From Roseibium polysiphoniae (lineage in GTDB: Bacteria; Pseudomonadota; Alphaproteobacteria; Rhizobiales; Stappiaceae): a DNA stretch of 64,000 nt. The stretch lies in NCBI RefSeq assembly GCF_014842925.1, contig NZ_JACYXJ010000001.1:682001-746000 (forward strand), in the 5' to 3' direction. Position numbers and translations under genes: made by a program. Every line of letters starts with the position of its first letter. Position 1 is the stretch's first letter. The notes beneath the pieces were generated by a model. The model did no database searches and was not told where the DNA came from. It saw only the letters and a program-made list of their open reading frames with translations. Shown piece after piece: positions 33,324-43,215 of this stretch.

Positions 33324-35260
33324 TGTCGAGCACAGATACATCCACGGCGACAAGCACAGCCCCGCAAGAGGCGGTCACCGATTACATCCTGGCGCAGGAG
33401 CAAAAGGACCAGCTGCGGTTCCTGACCTGTGGCTCGGTGGATGACGGCAAATCCACGCTGATCGGGCGTCTGCTGTTCGATACCAAGCTGATCTTTGAAG
33501 ATCAGCTGGCGTCCCTGGAAAAAGACAGCCGCAAACACGGCACTGTGGGCGAAGACATTGATCTGGCGCTTCTGGTGGACGGTCTGGAGGCAGAGCGCGA
33601 GCAGGGCATCACCATTGATGTGGCCTACCGTTTCTTCGCCACCGACAAGCGCAAGTTCATTGTTGCCGATACGCCGGGCCATGAGCAATACACCCGCAAC
33701 ATGGCGACAGGCGCCTCGACCGCCGATCTGGCCGTGCTTCTAGTGGATGCCCGCCACGGATTGATGGTTCAGACCCGACGTCACGCCTTCATTGCCTCGC
33801 TGCTTGGCATTCGCCACGTGGTGCTGGCGGTGAACAAGATCGATCTGGTCGACTTCTCCGAAGAGCGCTTCAACGAGATCAAGAGCGACTTTGAGACGTT
33901 TGCCGCCGGCTTCGACTTCGAAAGCCTTGAAGCCATTCCCATGTCTGCGCGCTATGGCGACAATGTCACCGGGCGCGGCGAGAAAATGGGCTGGTACAAT
34001 GGTCCGACCCTTCTGGAGCATCTGGAAGGGGTCCAGATCGGCGAACATGAACTGGCCCAGCCGTTCCGCCTGCCGGTGCAATGGGTCAACCGACCGAACC
34101 TCGACTTCCGTGGGTATTCGGGCACGATCGCTGCCGGATCCGTTCAGGTCGGTGATGAGCTTGTCGTCTCGGCCTCCGGCAAGACATCCAAGGTGGACCA
34201 GATCCTCACGCCCCAGGGCGAGGCACCTTTGGCAAGGGCTGGCGAAGCGGTCACGATCACCCTTGAAGATGAAATCGACATCTCTCGCGGTGACCTTCTG
34301 GCAGCTGCCGGATCGCGTCCGGATGTGGCCGATCAGATGGCAGCTCATCTGATCTGGATGGCCGAAGACGCGCTGATGCCTGGCCGCTCCTACATCATGA
34401 AGATGGGTGCCAAGACAGTCACAGCGACGGTGACGGAGATCAAGCACAAGATCAACGTCAACTCCTTCGAGCATGTGGCCGGCAAGCAGCTGGAGCTCAA
34501 CGAGATTGCCTTCTGCAACCTGGCACTGGCAGCTCCCGTGGCCTTTGATCCGTATGAGGCCAACCGGACCACCGGCTCCTTCATCCTGATTGACCGTGTG
34601 ACCAACGCTACGGTTGGCGCGGGCATGGTCTGGTTCGCGCTACGCCGGGCGACCAACATCCACTGGCAGGCGCTTGAGGTTGACAAGACCGCCCGTGCGG
34701 ACAGCCTTGGCCAAAAGCCGGCCGTGCTGTGGTTCACAGGTCTGTCGGGCTCGGGCAAGTCGACCATTGCCTCGATCGTGGAGAAGAAACTTCATTTGGA
34801 AGGCCGGCACACATACACGCTGGACGGTGACAATGTGCGCCACGGCCTCAACAAGGATCTGGGCTTCACGGATGTGGACCGGGTGGAGAACATCCGCCGG
34901 GTCGGTGAGGTGGCACGGCTCTTTGCTGATGCCGGCCTGATCACACTCGTCTCCTTCATCTCGCCATTCCGCTCCGAGCGGCAGATGGCGCGCGAGCAGC
35001 TGCCACAAGGCGAGTTCATCGAAGTCTTTGTCGATACGCCGCTGGAAGAGTGCAAGAAACGCGATCCGAAGGGGCTCTACGCCAAGGCCGAGGCTGGTGA
35101 GATCAAGCACTTCACCGGTATATCCAGCCCCTACGAGGCTCCGGAAAACCCGGAACTGCGTCTCGAAAACGTTGGAAAAGACCCCGAAGACGTCGCAGAA
35201 GAAGTCATCAAATACCTAAGAGAAAACGGGTATCTTCTGGCGCCTAACGCCGGAGGTTAA
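33323..35260 (+). CDS. cysNC: Fused sulfate adenylyltransferase subunit 1 / APS kinase
   Basis: A 645-residue two-domain protein. Residues 25-440 are the CysN GTPase: G1 [16 protein letters not shown]3 [14 protein letters not shown]4 AVNKIDLV, then two beta barrels. Residues 462-640 are APS kinase CysC: P-loop [11 protein letters not shown] (about 471), [17 protein letters not shown] for APS binding, and [20 protein letters not shown] near the end. With CysD it turns sulfate to PAPS in one complex, a fusion common in Hyphomicrobiales (NodQ-like). Two terminators follow. No cysH or cysI is in the window. Confidence 0.96.
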   Translation: MSSTDTSTATSTAPQEAVTDYILAQEQKDQLRFLTCGSVDDGKSTLIGRLLFDTKLIFEDQLASLEKDSRKHGTVGEDIDLALLVDGLEAEREQGITIDVAYRFFATDKRKFIVADTPGHEQYTRNMATGASTADLAVLLVDARHGLMVQTRRHAFIASLLGIRHVVLAVNKIDLVDFSEERFNEIKSDFETFAAGFDFESLEAIPMSARYGDNVTGRGEKMGWYNGPTLLEHLEGVQIGEHELAQPFRLPVQWVNRPNLDFRGYSGTIAAGSVQVGDELVVSASGKTSKVDQILTPQGEAPLARAGEAVTITLEDEIDISRGDLLAAAGSRPDVADQMAAHLIWMAEDALMPGRSYIMKMGAKTVTATVTEIKHKINVNSFEHVAGKQLELNEIAFCNLALAAPVAFDPYEANRTTGSFILIDRVTNATVGAGMVWFALRRATNIHWQALEVDKTARADSLGQKPAVLWFTGLSGSGKSTIASIVEKKLHLEGRHTYTLDGDNVRHGLNKDLGFTDVDRVENIRRVGEVARLFADAGLITLVSFISPFRSERQMAREQLPQGEFIEVFVDTPLEECKKRDPKGLYAKAEAGEIKHFTGISSPYEAPENPELRLENVGKDPEDVAEEVIKYLRENGYLLAPNAGG

Positions 35261-35276
35261 GCACTGAAGAAGTCTC

Positions 35277-35301
35277 GGCTGGATGATCAGCCTAGTTTTT
35301 T
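35277..35301 (+). terminator. First terminator after cysNC
   Basis: GGCTG and CAGCC pair around GATGAT, followed by TAG and six T residues; 17 bases after the stop codon. Confidence 0.75.
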
Positions 35302-35330
35302 CACCGCTTCAGAATATTACCGCAAATGAG

Positions 35331-35363
35331 CCCGGCGTCTCAAATCGAGACCGCCGGGTTTCT
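35331..35363 (+). terminator. Second terminator after cysNC
   Basis: CCCGGCGTCTC and GAGACCGCCGGG pair with one bulged C around AAATC, followed by TTTCTG. A tandem backup of the first one. Confidence 0.65.
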
Positions 35364-35488
35364 GTGTTCTGCGTAATGTTTCCAAGCCTACATCTCGATA
35401 CAAATTCCCGGTGACCTTGGGCTTGGAAATCAGGTTTTGACGCAGCAAGTTCCTGATGACGTGGGCCAATACGGTATGGGAACGAGAC

Positions 35489-36535
35489 ATGAAATTCGAA
35501 CATCAACTTTTTCAGCCGCTGGTCACGGGCGCTTTTTTGATCTCGATGCAATTGGGGGTCGGCGCTCACGAGAGCAGCCTACATTTGCAGGGCGAAACCG
35601 AAGTCATCGAACAGACGGCTGCCGAGGCCTTGTGGGATATGTTTGTCTCTTCGGCAGAAGCTTCAGCGACATTCTCTGTTTCGGGGAACAAGCGGATCAT
35701 CACTGCCAACGGCTATCCCAACATTACGCCTGGGAAGTTCCCCAACCGCGGCAACCCGCACGCGATCAACAAGAAAAACTATCAACTCGCCATACCGCTT
35801 GAGCCGAAGAGGAACAACCGGGCAACGGCCATCGGTAATAAACCTTTCGGCATTGCTCTGAACGGTGTGCTCATGGATCCGGGAACTGCTGAAACCTGGC
35901 AAAATGACAGGCAGTCTGGATGGAACTACGAGGCGAAGGGCGGCGCCTGCAGGTTGGGCCTGGACAAGTTCAACGCCCATGTTCAGCCTGACGGTACTTA
36001 CCACTATCACGGCATTCCGACCGGTCTGTTTGCTCAAAATGGCGGTCGAAAGACACCAGCCTTGATCGGATATGCGGCGGATGGGTTTCCGATCTATGGC
36101 AATTATGGCTATTCCGATCCGGCCAAACCTTCATCAATGAAGAAGCTGAAGAGCAGCTACGTTATAAAATCTGGGACCCGACCGAGCGGCCCCGGCGGCC
36201 CCTATAACGGCGTCTTTACCCAGGATTACGCATATCAGGATGGCAGGGGTGATCTGGACCAGTGCAACGGCCGCTTTGCGGCAACGCCCGAGTACCCAGA
36301 TGGCACGTATCACTATGTGTTGACCGACAGCTTTCCATTCATTCCCCGTTGCTGGATGGGGTTCCCTGATCAGAGCTTTAGCCGCTTGAAAGGCGGTGGC
36401 GGAGCGAGACGGGCACGGCTTGCCGGACGCGGCGAACGTCCTGGCCAAGGCGCAGAAATGCGCCCCCCCAGAGGAGCCGGCCCGCGTCCCGAAGGTGCAC
36501 GTCGTGGCGGCAAGATGCCGTGCTCGGGCAGCTAG
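35489..36535 (+). CDS. Secreted YHYH-domain protein with an Arg/Gly-rich tail
   Basis: A 348-residue protein of the YHYH family. An N-terminal hydrophobic segment (about 8-25) suggests export. KPFGIALNGVLMDPGTAE, HVQPDGTYHYHGIP, LIGYAADGFPIYGNYGYSDP and EYPDGTYHYVLTDSFPFIPRCWMG are the family blocks; the YHYH motif appears once complete and once as YHYV. After residue 300 comes a low-complexity tail rich in Gly, Arg and Pro with a final Cys, absent from most relatives. ATG 35489 is chosen for the signal; an ATG at 35456 is also possible. Function of the family is unknown. A terminator follows. Confidence 0.75.
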   Translation: MKFEHQLFQPLVTGAFLISMQLGVGAHESSLHLQGETEVIEQTAAEALWDMFVSSAEASATFSVSGNKRIITANGYPNITPGKFPNRGNPHAINKKNYQLAIPLEPKRNNRATAIGNKPFGIALNGVLMDPGTAETWQNDRQSGWNYEAKGGACRLGLDKFNAHVQPDGTYHYHGIPTGLFAQNGGRKTPALIGYAADGFPIYGNYGYSDPAKPSSMKKLKSSYVIKSGTRPSGPGGPYNGVFTQDYAYQDGRGDLDQCNGRFAATPEYPDGTYHYVLTDSFPFIPRCWMGFPDQSFSRLKGGGGARRARLAGRGERPGQGAEMRPPRGAGPRPEGARRGGKMPCSGS

Positions 36536-36570
36536 ATCCTTGACAGGATAGCATAGACTTGAGTGGTGCG

Positions 36571-36598
36571 AAGGCCCGCGCTCGCGCGGGCTTTTGCT
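36571..36598 (+). terminator. Terminator after the YHYH gene
   Basis: AAGGCCCGCGC and GCGCGGGCTTTT pair around a TC loop, followed by TTGCTT. Confidence 0.85.
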
Positions 36599-36654
36599 TG
36601 ACAGTTGACCTGTTCCCAATGACTTTGCAGCGTCTCCATGAAAGATCGCTCCCC

Positions 36655-38754
36655 ATGAACAAGTCCGTTAAGCCCGCTGCATTTTCTACCTGTCCGCACG
36701 ATTGCCCATCGGTTTGCGCGCTGGATGTCGAACTTCTGGAAGATGGAAAGGTGGGGCGGCTTCGCGGCTCGGCGCTGAACACTTATACCGCGGGCGTCAT
36801 CTGTGCGAAGGTGGCGCGTTACTCCGAGCGTCTCTACCACCAGGACCGGCTTTTGAAGCCGCTGCGCAGGGTTGGCGCCAAGGGAGAGGGTCGTTTTGAA
36901 GAGATCTCCTGGGATGCCGCACTCGACCTGATCGCCACAAAGTTCCTCGACATCGAAGCCGAGTTCGGCGCGCAGAGCATTTGGCCCTATCACTACGCTG
37001 GCACCATGGGGATGGTTCAGCGCGATTCAATTCACCGCTTCCGTCATGCCAAGGGCTATTCGCTGCAGTTCGACAGCATCTGCACCAACATGGCCTGGAC
37101 TGGCTATGTGGCAGGCACTGGAAAGCTTGCAGGGCCTGATCCGCGCGAGATGGCCGTCTCCGACCAGATCGTCATTTGGGGAACCAACCCGGTCGCGACC
37201 CAAGTCAACGTGATGACCCACGCGATCACTGCCCGCAAGAAGCGGGGCGCCAAGATCATCGTGATCGATGTCTACCGGACAGAGACCATGAAACAGGCGG
37301 ACATCGGACTGGTCCTGAGGCCAGGCACAGATGCGGCTCTGTCTTGCGCGATAATGCATATTCTCTTCCGCGATGACCTGGCGGACCGTGACTATCTGGC
37401 CAAGTTTACCGATTGTCCTCTCGAACTTGAGGCGCATCTAAAGTCAAAGACTCCGGAATGGGCGGCAGCCGTCACCGGGCTCGATGTTGCACAGATCGAA
37501 GAAGTTGCCCGGTTGATCGGTCAGGTTCCTAGAACTTTCTTCCGTCTCGGCTATGGCTTCACGCGCTCGCGTAATGGCGTGGTCGGCATGCATGCTGCAG
37601 CCTCCATCGGTGCCGTGACTGGGTGCTGGCAGCATGAAGGTGGCGGCGTCTTCCACAACAATGGCGCCATCTACGAACTCGACAAATCCATGATCGAAGC
37701 GCCTGATCTGAAGGACCCGTCTGTCCGCGCACTTGACCAGAGCCTGATTGGACGAATCCTGACCGGCGATGAGGCGGCACTTCTCGGCGGCCCGCCGGTG
37801 AAGGCCATGTTGATCCAAAACACGAATCCTGTGTCGGTAACCCCAGAACAGGAACTTGTGAAAAAGGGCTTCGCCCGCGAGGATCTTTTCACGGTGGTGC
37901 ATGAGCAATTCATGACCGAAACGGCGCAAATGGCGGACATTGTCTTGCCAGCGACCCAGTTCCTCGAACACGACGACCTCTACAAGGGGGGCGGCCAGCA
38001 GCATCTGTTGTTGGGGCCAAAAGTTGTTGAGGGACCCGAGGGGCCAAAGGAAAATCTCTATGTTTTGAACGAACTGGCGCGCCGCCTCGGCGCGCCGGAT
38101 CATCCAGGCTTCAAAATGACCGCGCGCGAGCATATCGACTGGATGTTGCAGCACTCCGGTTACGGAACTCTGGAAGAGCTTGAGACGACGCGTTGGATCG
38201 ATCTGCAGCCTGACTTTGAGACCTCCCACTTTCTCAACGGTTTCGGCCACGAGGATGGGAAGTTTCATTTCCGTCCGGATTGGGGCCGCTCGGCAGCGCC
38301 GAACAAGCCAGCGTCGGGGCAGGCGATGGGACCCTGGACGACGATGCCCGAGCTGCCGGATCAATGGGATGCCATTGAGGCCGCTGACGATCGCCACCCC
38401 TTCCGCCTGGTGACTGCGCCAGCACGTTCCTTCCTCAATTCCAGTTTCAATGAAACCGAAAGTGGGCGGAAGAAGGAAAAGCGGCCCGAAGTCTGGCTTC
38501 TGCCAGATGAGGCCGCCCTCCATGGCATATCGGACGGCGATCTTGTGAAGATGGGCAATGACCGCGGCATCATCACCCTGCACGCCCGGTTTTACGAGCA
38601 TCTGACGCCAGGCACCGTGATCTCTGAGGGGATCTGGCCGAATGACGCCTTTGTCGACGGCAAGGGCATCAACACGCTCGTCGGTGCTGATCCGGTCGCT
38701 CCCTACGGCGGGGCAGCGTTTCACGATACCGCTGTTTGGATCCGCAAGGCCTAA
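36655..38754 (+). CDS. Molybdopterin-dependent oxidoreductase
   Basis: A 699-residue enzyme of the DMSO-reductase/formate-dehydrogenase superfamily. CPHDCPSVC followed by VICAKVARYSER gives four cysteines for an N-terminal [4Fe-4S] cluster; WPYHYAGTMGMVQRD, WGTNPVATQ and IVIDVYRTETMKQADIGLVLRPGTDAAL bind the bis-MGD cofactor; the C-terminal domain (FRLVTAPARSFLNSSFNE, LHGISDGDLVKM) is the final cofactor barrel. There is no twin-arginine signal, so it is probably cytoplasmic. No partner subunit is next to it and the substrate is unknown. ATG 36655 is chosen; the open frame upstream runs through the terminator. Confidence 0.88.
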   Translation: MNKSVKPAAFSTCPHDCPSVCALDVELLEDGKVGRLRGSALNTYTAGVICAKVARYSERLYHQDRLLKPLRRVGAKGEGRFEEISWDAALDLIATKFLDIEAEFGAQSIWPYHYAGTMGMVQRDSIHRFRHAKGYSLQFDSICTNMAWTGYVAGTGKLAGPDPREMAVSDQIVIWGTNPVATQVNVMTHAITARKKRGAKIIVIDVYRTETMKQADIGLVLRPGTDAALSCAIMHILFRDDLADRDYLAKFTDCPLELEAHLKSKTPEWAAAVTGLDVAQIEEVARLIGQVPRTFFRLGYGFTRSRNGVVGMHAAASIGAVTGCWQHEGGGVFHNNGAIYELDKSMIEAPDLKDPSVRALDQSLIGRILTGDEAALLGGPPVKAMLIQNTNPVSVTPEQELVKKGFAREDLFTVVHEQFMTETAQMADIVLPATQFLEHDDLYKGGGQQHLLLGPKVVEGPEGPKENLYVLNELARRLGAPDHPGFKMTAREHIDWMLQHSGYGTLEELETTRWIDLQPDFETSHFLNGFGHEDGKFHFRPDWGRSAAPNKPASGQAMGPWTTMPELPDQWDAIEAADDRHPFRLVTAPARSFLNSSFNETESGRKKEKRPEVWLLPDEAALHGISDGDLVKMGNDRGIITLHARFYEHLTPGTVISEGIWPNDAFVDGKGINTLVGADPVAPYGGAAFHDTAVWIRKA

Positions 38755-38766
38755 AGCGCCGAGAGA

Positions 38767-39891
38767 TTAAACGTCCAGTTCGAAGTCGGCCTTTGCGACG
38801 CTCTGTCCATTGACCTGAACTTCGATCGAATGTGTCCCGGGATAGTAGGTGCGGGTGGTGATCGGGCGAATGCTGTGCCGTTTCAGCAGACGGATGTCCT
38901 GATCGGACTCTAGTTCGAAGGTTTTCCATTTAAAGACCTTGGGGGCGGTTTTACCGTTGGCCTTGCGATGATGGATGACGAAATCGACCACCAGGGGCTG
39001 TGTCGTTTCTGCTGTTGACTTGAGTGTGATGCCGAACTCAATGGCGTCGCCGAGGGTGACCCTCTCAGTGGCATGAAACGCCTCGACTGAGATTTGCGGG
39101 CTGCCATAACCCAGGGCCGACAATGTGCCCGGGTGGCCCTGTTTGATGAGACTGCGGCAGGCGTGTTTGATCAACCGACCTCTGTTTCTGTCCCCATTGT
39201 CCTTCCAGCGCCGGGCAAGATCGGCGATGACATCCGGGTGGTCCTTGGAAATGTCGTTCAAATGATTGGCGACCGACCGGCGAACATATTCCTCGCGGTC
39301 ATCCCTGAGTGCTTCCAGCAAAGGCAGGACAGGCGCGGGGTCGGCAATAAAGGCAGGCAATCGCATCGCCCAGGGCAGACGGGGACGTGTGCCCTCCGAG
39401 ATGAGGCGGCGAACATGACGGCTCGGGTCGTCGATCCAGCCTGTCAGCGTTTGAAGACACCGTTCCGGCTCGCGCAGGAGGATGTAGCGGATGCCGAACT
39501 CTGCTGTCAGGCGCTTGGTCAGCTCCTTCATCAGGTCCATAGACGTTTCGAAATGCGCCGCGCCAAACTGGCCGGCATAATCGCACATCGGCGCGATCGC
39601 CCAGCCTGCGATTCCCGCCTCTGTAATCGCTGCACCTGCAAGATCGGCATCGTCATCAGGAGCAAGCGAAGCGAGAAAGATTTCCGCCGTTTTTTCATAG
39701 TCCTCAGGCAGATAGGTCTTTAGTCCCTCCAGCACCCGGTTGGAGCGCTGTTTCAACTCCAGTTCGTCGAAGCCATCCAGAACGCTCTGCTGAAAGCCCC
39801 TTGCATCAAAGCCGGACCAATGGCGTGAGAAATGGTCCGCCATGCCTTCGACCAGTGCGTGATTAAAAAGGTATTTCAGTGGCTCAGCCAT
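38767..39891 (-). CDS. alkC: AlkC-type DNA alkylation repair glycosylase
   Basis: A 374-residue protein. AEPLKYLFNHALVEGMADHFSRHW is the AlkC start. HEAT-like helical repeats span about 1-270 (YVRRSVANHLNDISKDHPDVIADLARRWK and RGRLIKHACRSLIKQGHPG are clear repeats). Residues 280-374 (SVEAFHATERVTLGDAIEFGITLKS to the end) form an all-beta Ig-like domain, the hallmark separating AlkC from AlkD. AlkC enzymes remove 3-methyladenine-type lesions and contact DNA with the Ig domain (established for the family). ATG 39891 matches the family start; the upstream extension is unconserved. Convergent with the oxidoreductase with 12 bases between. Confidence 0.85.
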   Translation of the reverse strand: MAEPLKYLFNHALVEGMADHFSRHWSGFDARGFQQSVLDGFDELELKQRSNRVLEGLKTYLPEDYEKTAEIFLASLAPDDDADLAGAAITEAGIAGWAIAPMCDYAGQFGAAHFETSMDLMKELTKRLTAEFGIRYILLREPERCLQTLTGWIDDPSRHVRRLISEGTRPRLPWAMRLPAFIADPAPVLPLLEALRDDREEYVRRSVANHLNDISKDHPDVIADLARRWKDNGDRNRGRLIKHACRSLIKQGHPGTLSALGYGSPQISVEAFHATERVTLGDAIEFGITLKSTAETTQPLVVDFVIHHRKANGKTAPKVFKWKTFELESDQDIRLLKRHSIRPITTRTYYPGTHSIEVQVNGQSVAKADFELDV

Positions 39892-40013
39892 TTTAGGCGC
39901 ATCCCTGTGAGGTGAAGAGGTCCGGACAGGTCCGGAAAACACACCTCTGATGACACCCGCAGGTCGTGATCGGCAAGACGGCAAAGGGCTGAAAACGGAC
40001 GACGGCACGCAGC

Positions 40014-40037
40014 CTCCTGACAACGCTATGTCAGGAG
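40014..40037. repeat. Nine-base perfect hairpin downstream of purN
   Basis: CTCCTGACA and TGTCAGGAG pair around ACGCTA. No T-run follows on either strand. It lies in the gap 39892-40108 after purN and before the divergent alkC start, and might stabilise the purMN mRNA end or be an operator for alkC. Confidence 0.6.
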
Positions 40038-40108
40038 CAAGCCCGAATGCGCCGCAGGTTTCCAGAGCGCATTTGAAATGGAGAGAGCGTTACGCGGTCG
40101 AAATCAGG

Positions 40109-40762
40109 TCAGGGCGCGATCAGAGCGTCAGAACCCGAGGCGTCGCTGCCAGTGGTCGACACTTTCTGGCCTTTGACCTTGGCCTTGCCATTTGCCACCA
40201 GTTCAAGCGCCTTGGGGTAGATCTGGTGCTCGACGCCAAGGACGCGAGCACCGAGGGTTTCAGGTGTGTCGCCCTCGAGCACGGGCACGGCCCCTTGCAT
40301 GATGATCGGACCGTCATCCATTTCCGCAGAGACGAAATGCACGGTGGCGCCATGCAGTTTGACACCTTCATCCAGCGCCCGCTCGTGGGTGTTGAGACCC
40401 TTGAAGCTCGGAAGCAGCGCCGGGTGAATGTTGATCATGCGGTCGCGCCACTCGTTGACCAAAAAAGGCGTGAGCAGACGCATGAAGCCGGCGAGCGCCA
40501 CCAGTTCGATGGCATTGTCCTTCAGGAGGCCATTGAGAGCATGCTCGAAAGCCTCACGGTCGCCCTTGTAGTCCCGGTGGTCCACCACTGCGGTCTTGAT
40601 ACCAAGATCAGCTGCTTTGGTCAGACCTGCGGCGTCGGGCTTGTTGGAAACCACAAGACCGATCTCTGCCGGGTAGCTTGGTGACATGGCCGCAGAAATA
40701 AGCGACATCATGTTGCTGCCGCGCCCGGAAATCAGCACCGCAACCTTTTTGCGGGGGCTCAT
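40109..40762 (-). CDS. purN: Phosphoribosylglycinamide formyltransferase
   Basis: A 217-residue enzyme that formylates GAR with 10-formyl-THF in purine synthesis. [19 protein letters not shown] is the GAR-binding loop; [17 protein letters not shown] and [21 protein letters not shown] carry the catalytic Asn-His pair; and [11 protein letters not shown] holds the third catalytic residue, Asp. The ATG overlaps the purM stop by four bases, so translation is coupled, the usual purMN pair. Confidence 0.96.
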   Translation of the reverse strand: MSPRKKVAVLISGRGSNMMSLISAAMSPSYPAEIGLVVSNKPDAAGLTKAADLGIKTAVVDHRDYKGDREAFEHALNGLLKDNAIELVALAGFMRLLTPFLVNEWRDRMINIHPALLPSFKGLNTHERALDEGVKLHGATVHFVSAEMDDGPIIMQGAVPVLEGDTPETLGARVLGVEHQIYPKALELVANGKAKVKGQKVSTTGSDASGSDALIAP

Positions 40763-41841
40763 TCGCCAAGGCCCAGGGAATTTGCAAAGACAACCGGCGC
40801 GTCACCAGCGTCGGAAATCTCACCGATACGGAAAACTGTCTCGCCTTCACCGGTGAGGATTTCGCTGATCTTGTCGGCTTCATCCGCGGCGACGACGACA
40901 ACCATGCCGACCCCACAGTTAAAGGTGCGCAGCATCTCTGCTTCGGCAACACCACCAGACTTGGAAAGCCAATTGAAGACAGGGGGACAATCGATCGCGC
41001 CGAGATCGATTTTCGCAGAAGTGTTTGCCGGCAGGACCCGGGGGAGGTTTTCCGGAAGGCCGCCGCCGGTGATATGGGCGAGTGCCTTGATGCCTGAAGA
41101 AGCCTTGAGAGCAGCAAGCAGCGGCTTCACGTAGATCCTGGTCGGCGTCATCAGCGCTTCGCCAAGGGACTTGCCTTCAGCGAAAGGAGCTGGGTCCTCC
41201 CATGAGAGACCTGACAGCTCGACGATCTTACGAACAAGGGAATAGCCATTGGAGTGGACGCCGGAGGACGCGAGGCCCAGAAGGACGTCGCCAGCGCCGA
41301 CATCCTTGCGTGGCAAGATCTCTCCGCGCTCGACAGCGCCTACAGAGAAGCCTGCAAGGTCATAGTCGTCTTCGGCGTACATACCCGGCATCTCGGCCGT
41401 CTCGCCGCCGATAAGCGCCGATCCCGCCATCTTGCAGCCGTCTGCAATCCCGGCCACCACATCGGTCGCTGTCTCGAGATCGAGCGCACCACAGGCAAAG
41501 TAGTCCAGAAAGAACAGGGGCTCTGCGCCCTGAACGATCAAATCATTGACGCACATGGCAACCAGGTCGATCCCGACCGTGCGATGCTGCCGCGTATCGA
41601 TGGCGATCTTGAGCTTTGTGCCGACACCGTCATTGGCGGCAACCAGGATCGGATCCTTGAAGCCGGCGCCCTTGACGTCGAAGAGGCCGCCAAAGCCGCC
41701 AATATCGCTGTCAGCGCCTGGACGGGACGTCGCCTTGACCAGAGGTTTGATACGCCGAACGAGCTCATTGCCTGCATCGATGTCGACGCCGGACTGGGCA
41801 TAGGTCAGACCGTTATCTCCAGAGGGCTTGGTGTCGCTCAT
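40759..41841 (-). CDS. purM: Phosphoribosylformylglycinamidine cyclo-ligase
   Basis: A 360-residue AIR synthetase. [23 protein letters not shown] is the family start; [16 protein letters not shown] and [27 protein letters not shown] are the ATP and substrate loops; and [18 protein letters not shown] [18 protein letters not shown] closes the fold. GGAGAGCCTC precedes the ATG. It is divergent from the AI-2E permease gene, a common arrangement in Hyphomicrobiales. Confidence 0.97.
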   Translation of the reverse strand: MSDTKPSGDNGLTYAQSGVDIDAGNELVRRIKPLVKATSRPGADSDIGGFGGLFDVKGAGFKDPILVAANDGVGTKLKIAIDTRQHRTVGIDLVAMCVNDLIVQGAEPLFFLDYFACGALDLETATDVVAGIADGCKMAGSALIGGETAEMPGMYAEDDYDLAGFSVGAVERGEILPRKDVGAGDVLLGLASSGVHSNGYSLVRKIVELSGLSWEDPAPFAEGKSLGEALMTPTRIYVKPLLAALKASSGIKALAHITGGGLPENLPRVLPANTSAKIDLGAIDCPPVFNWLSKSGGVAEAEMLRTFNCGVGMVVVVAADEADKISEILTGEGETVFRIGEISDAGDAPVVFANSLGLGE

Positions 41842-42117
41842 GAGGCTCTCCGATGCATGCGGCTTGGATCCAAACAGATACGCACGCGCTTACAGGCTGT
41901 CTTTGCGGAATACAAGGGGAGGGCGAGACCAGCCGTAGTGGAAACAGGTGGAAGAGCGCGCAAATGCCCGATCCAATGCGCGTTTGCCACAGGACGCCGG
42001 ACTGCGTCGTGGTCTTGACCTTTGCCGGTCGACATTCCTAAGTGCGACAGAGCTTGAACGGTTGAACAGTCAACCGCGCCTGACAGAGCCGGACCGCACG
42101 AACATGGAGAGACTGAT

Positions 42118-43203
42118 ATGAACCTTCGCCGACACGTTCAGTTCTGGCTGCTGTCGCTGATTGCTTTCATCGCGTTCATGATGGTCTTCTCCGAAGTGCT
42201 GCTGCCATTCGTGGCCGGTATGGCTGTCGCCTACCTGCTTGACCCGGTTTGTGACTGGCTCGAAACAAAGGGCATGGGGCGCCTTTGGGCAACGCTCTGC
42301 ATTCTCTTCACCTTCGTCGTCGTTCTTGTCGTGTTTTTCCTGATGGTGCTGCCGGTTCTTGGGAGTCAGCTCGCGTCATTCCTTGAAAAACTCCCCGAAT
42401 TGGTCAAACAGCTTCAAGGCCTCCTCTCGAGCAATCTTGGAGAGCGGTTGCTTGGCATGTCTGGCTTGACGGGTGAGGACCTGCAGTCGTCCATGGGAGA
42501 TCTGATTGGTCAGGGTGCTGGATGGGTCGCGGGGCTTGCCAAATCGATCTGGAGCGGTGGGCAGGCACTTCTCTCCGTTTTGTCGCTCTTCGTCGTCACG
42601 CCGGTCGTTGCGTTCTATCTGTTGCTCGACTGGGATCGTATGGTCGCGCGGATCGACGGCTGGTTGCCACGGCAGCACCTTACGACCATTCGTTCGCTCG
42701 CAGGGGAGATGGACAAGGCCGTCGCAGGCTTCGTGCGTGGTCAGGTCTCCGTCTGTGTGCTTCTTGGCTTGTTCTACGCCATCAGCCTCATGCTGGCCGG
42801 GCTGAATTTTGGTCTTCTTATCGGCATGGGCGCCGGCCTTGTCAGCTTCATTCCCTTTGTGGGCGCTGGGCTCGGATTTATCGTGTCGCTCGGGGTGGCT
42901 CTGGTTCAGTTCTGGCCCGATTGGACCATGATCGTTGTGGTTGGTATCATCTTCGCGGTTGGCCAGTTTCTAGAGGGAAATGTCCTGCAGCCCAAATTGG
43001 TCGGAGAGAGCACGGGCTTGCATCCGGTCGCTTTGATGTTTGCGCTGTTTGCCTTTGGATATCTCTTTGGATTTGTGGGGATGCTGATCGCCGTTCCCGC
43101 AGCCGCCATGATCGGTGTACTTGCGCGTTTTGCCCTGAGGCAGTACCTAGCGAGCCCATTGTACACGGGGACCGGGCGCCAGGAGGCGGCCCTGGAGGAA
43201 TAG
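42118..43203 (+). CDS. AI-2E family transporter (PerM-like)
   Basis: A 361-residue membrane protein with about eight helices: two pairs at the N-terminus (about 8-40, 60-85), a long amphipathic middle (SFLEKLPELVKQLQG) and further helices to the end. VVAFYLLLDWDRMVARIDGWLP, GMGAGLVSFIPFVGAGLGFIVSL and GNVLQPKLVGESTGLHPVALMFALFAFGYLFGFVGMLIAVPAAA are the family blocks. The family includes the AI-2 exporter TqsA and Na/H antiporters; function here is unknown. It lies 12 bases before hdaA. Confidence 0.9.
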   Translation: MNLRRHVQFWLLSLIAFIAFMMVFSEVLLPFVAGMAVAYLLDPVCDWLETKGMGRLWATLCILFTFVVVLVVFFLMVLPVLGSQLASFLEKLPELVKQLQGLLSSNLGERLLGMSGLTGEDLQSSMGDLIGQGAGWVAGLAKSIWSGGQALLSVLSLFVVTPVVAFYLLLDWDRMVARIDGWLPRQHLTTIRSLAGEMDKAVAGFVRGQVSVCVLLGLFYAISLMLAGLNFGLLIGMGAGLVSFIPFVGAGLGFIVSLGVALVQFWPDWTMIVVVGIIFAVGQFLEGNVLQPKLVGESTGLHPVALMFALFAFGYLFGFVGMLIAVPAAAMIGVLARFALRQYLASPLYTGTGRQEAALEE

Positions 43204-43215
43204 GCGCTTTAAGAT

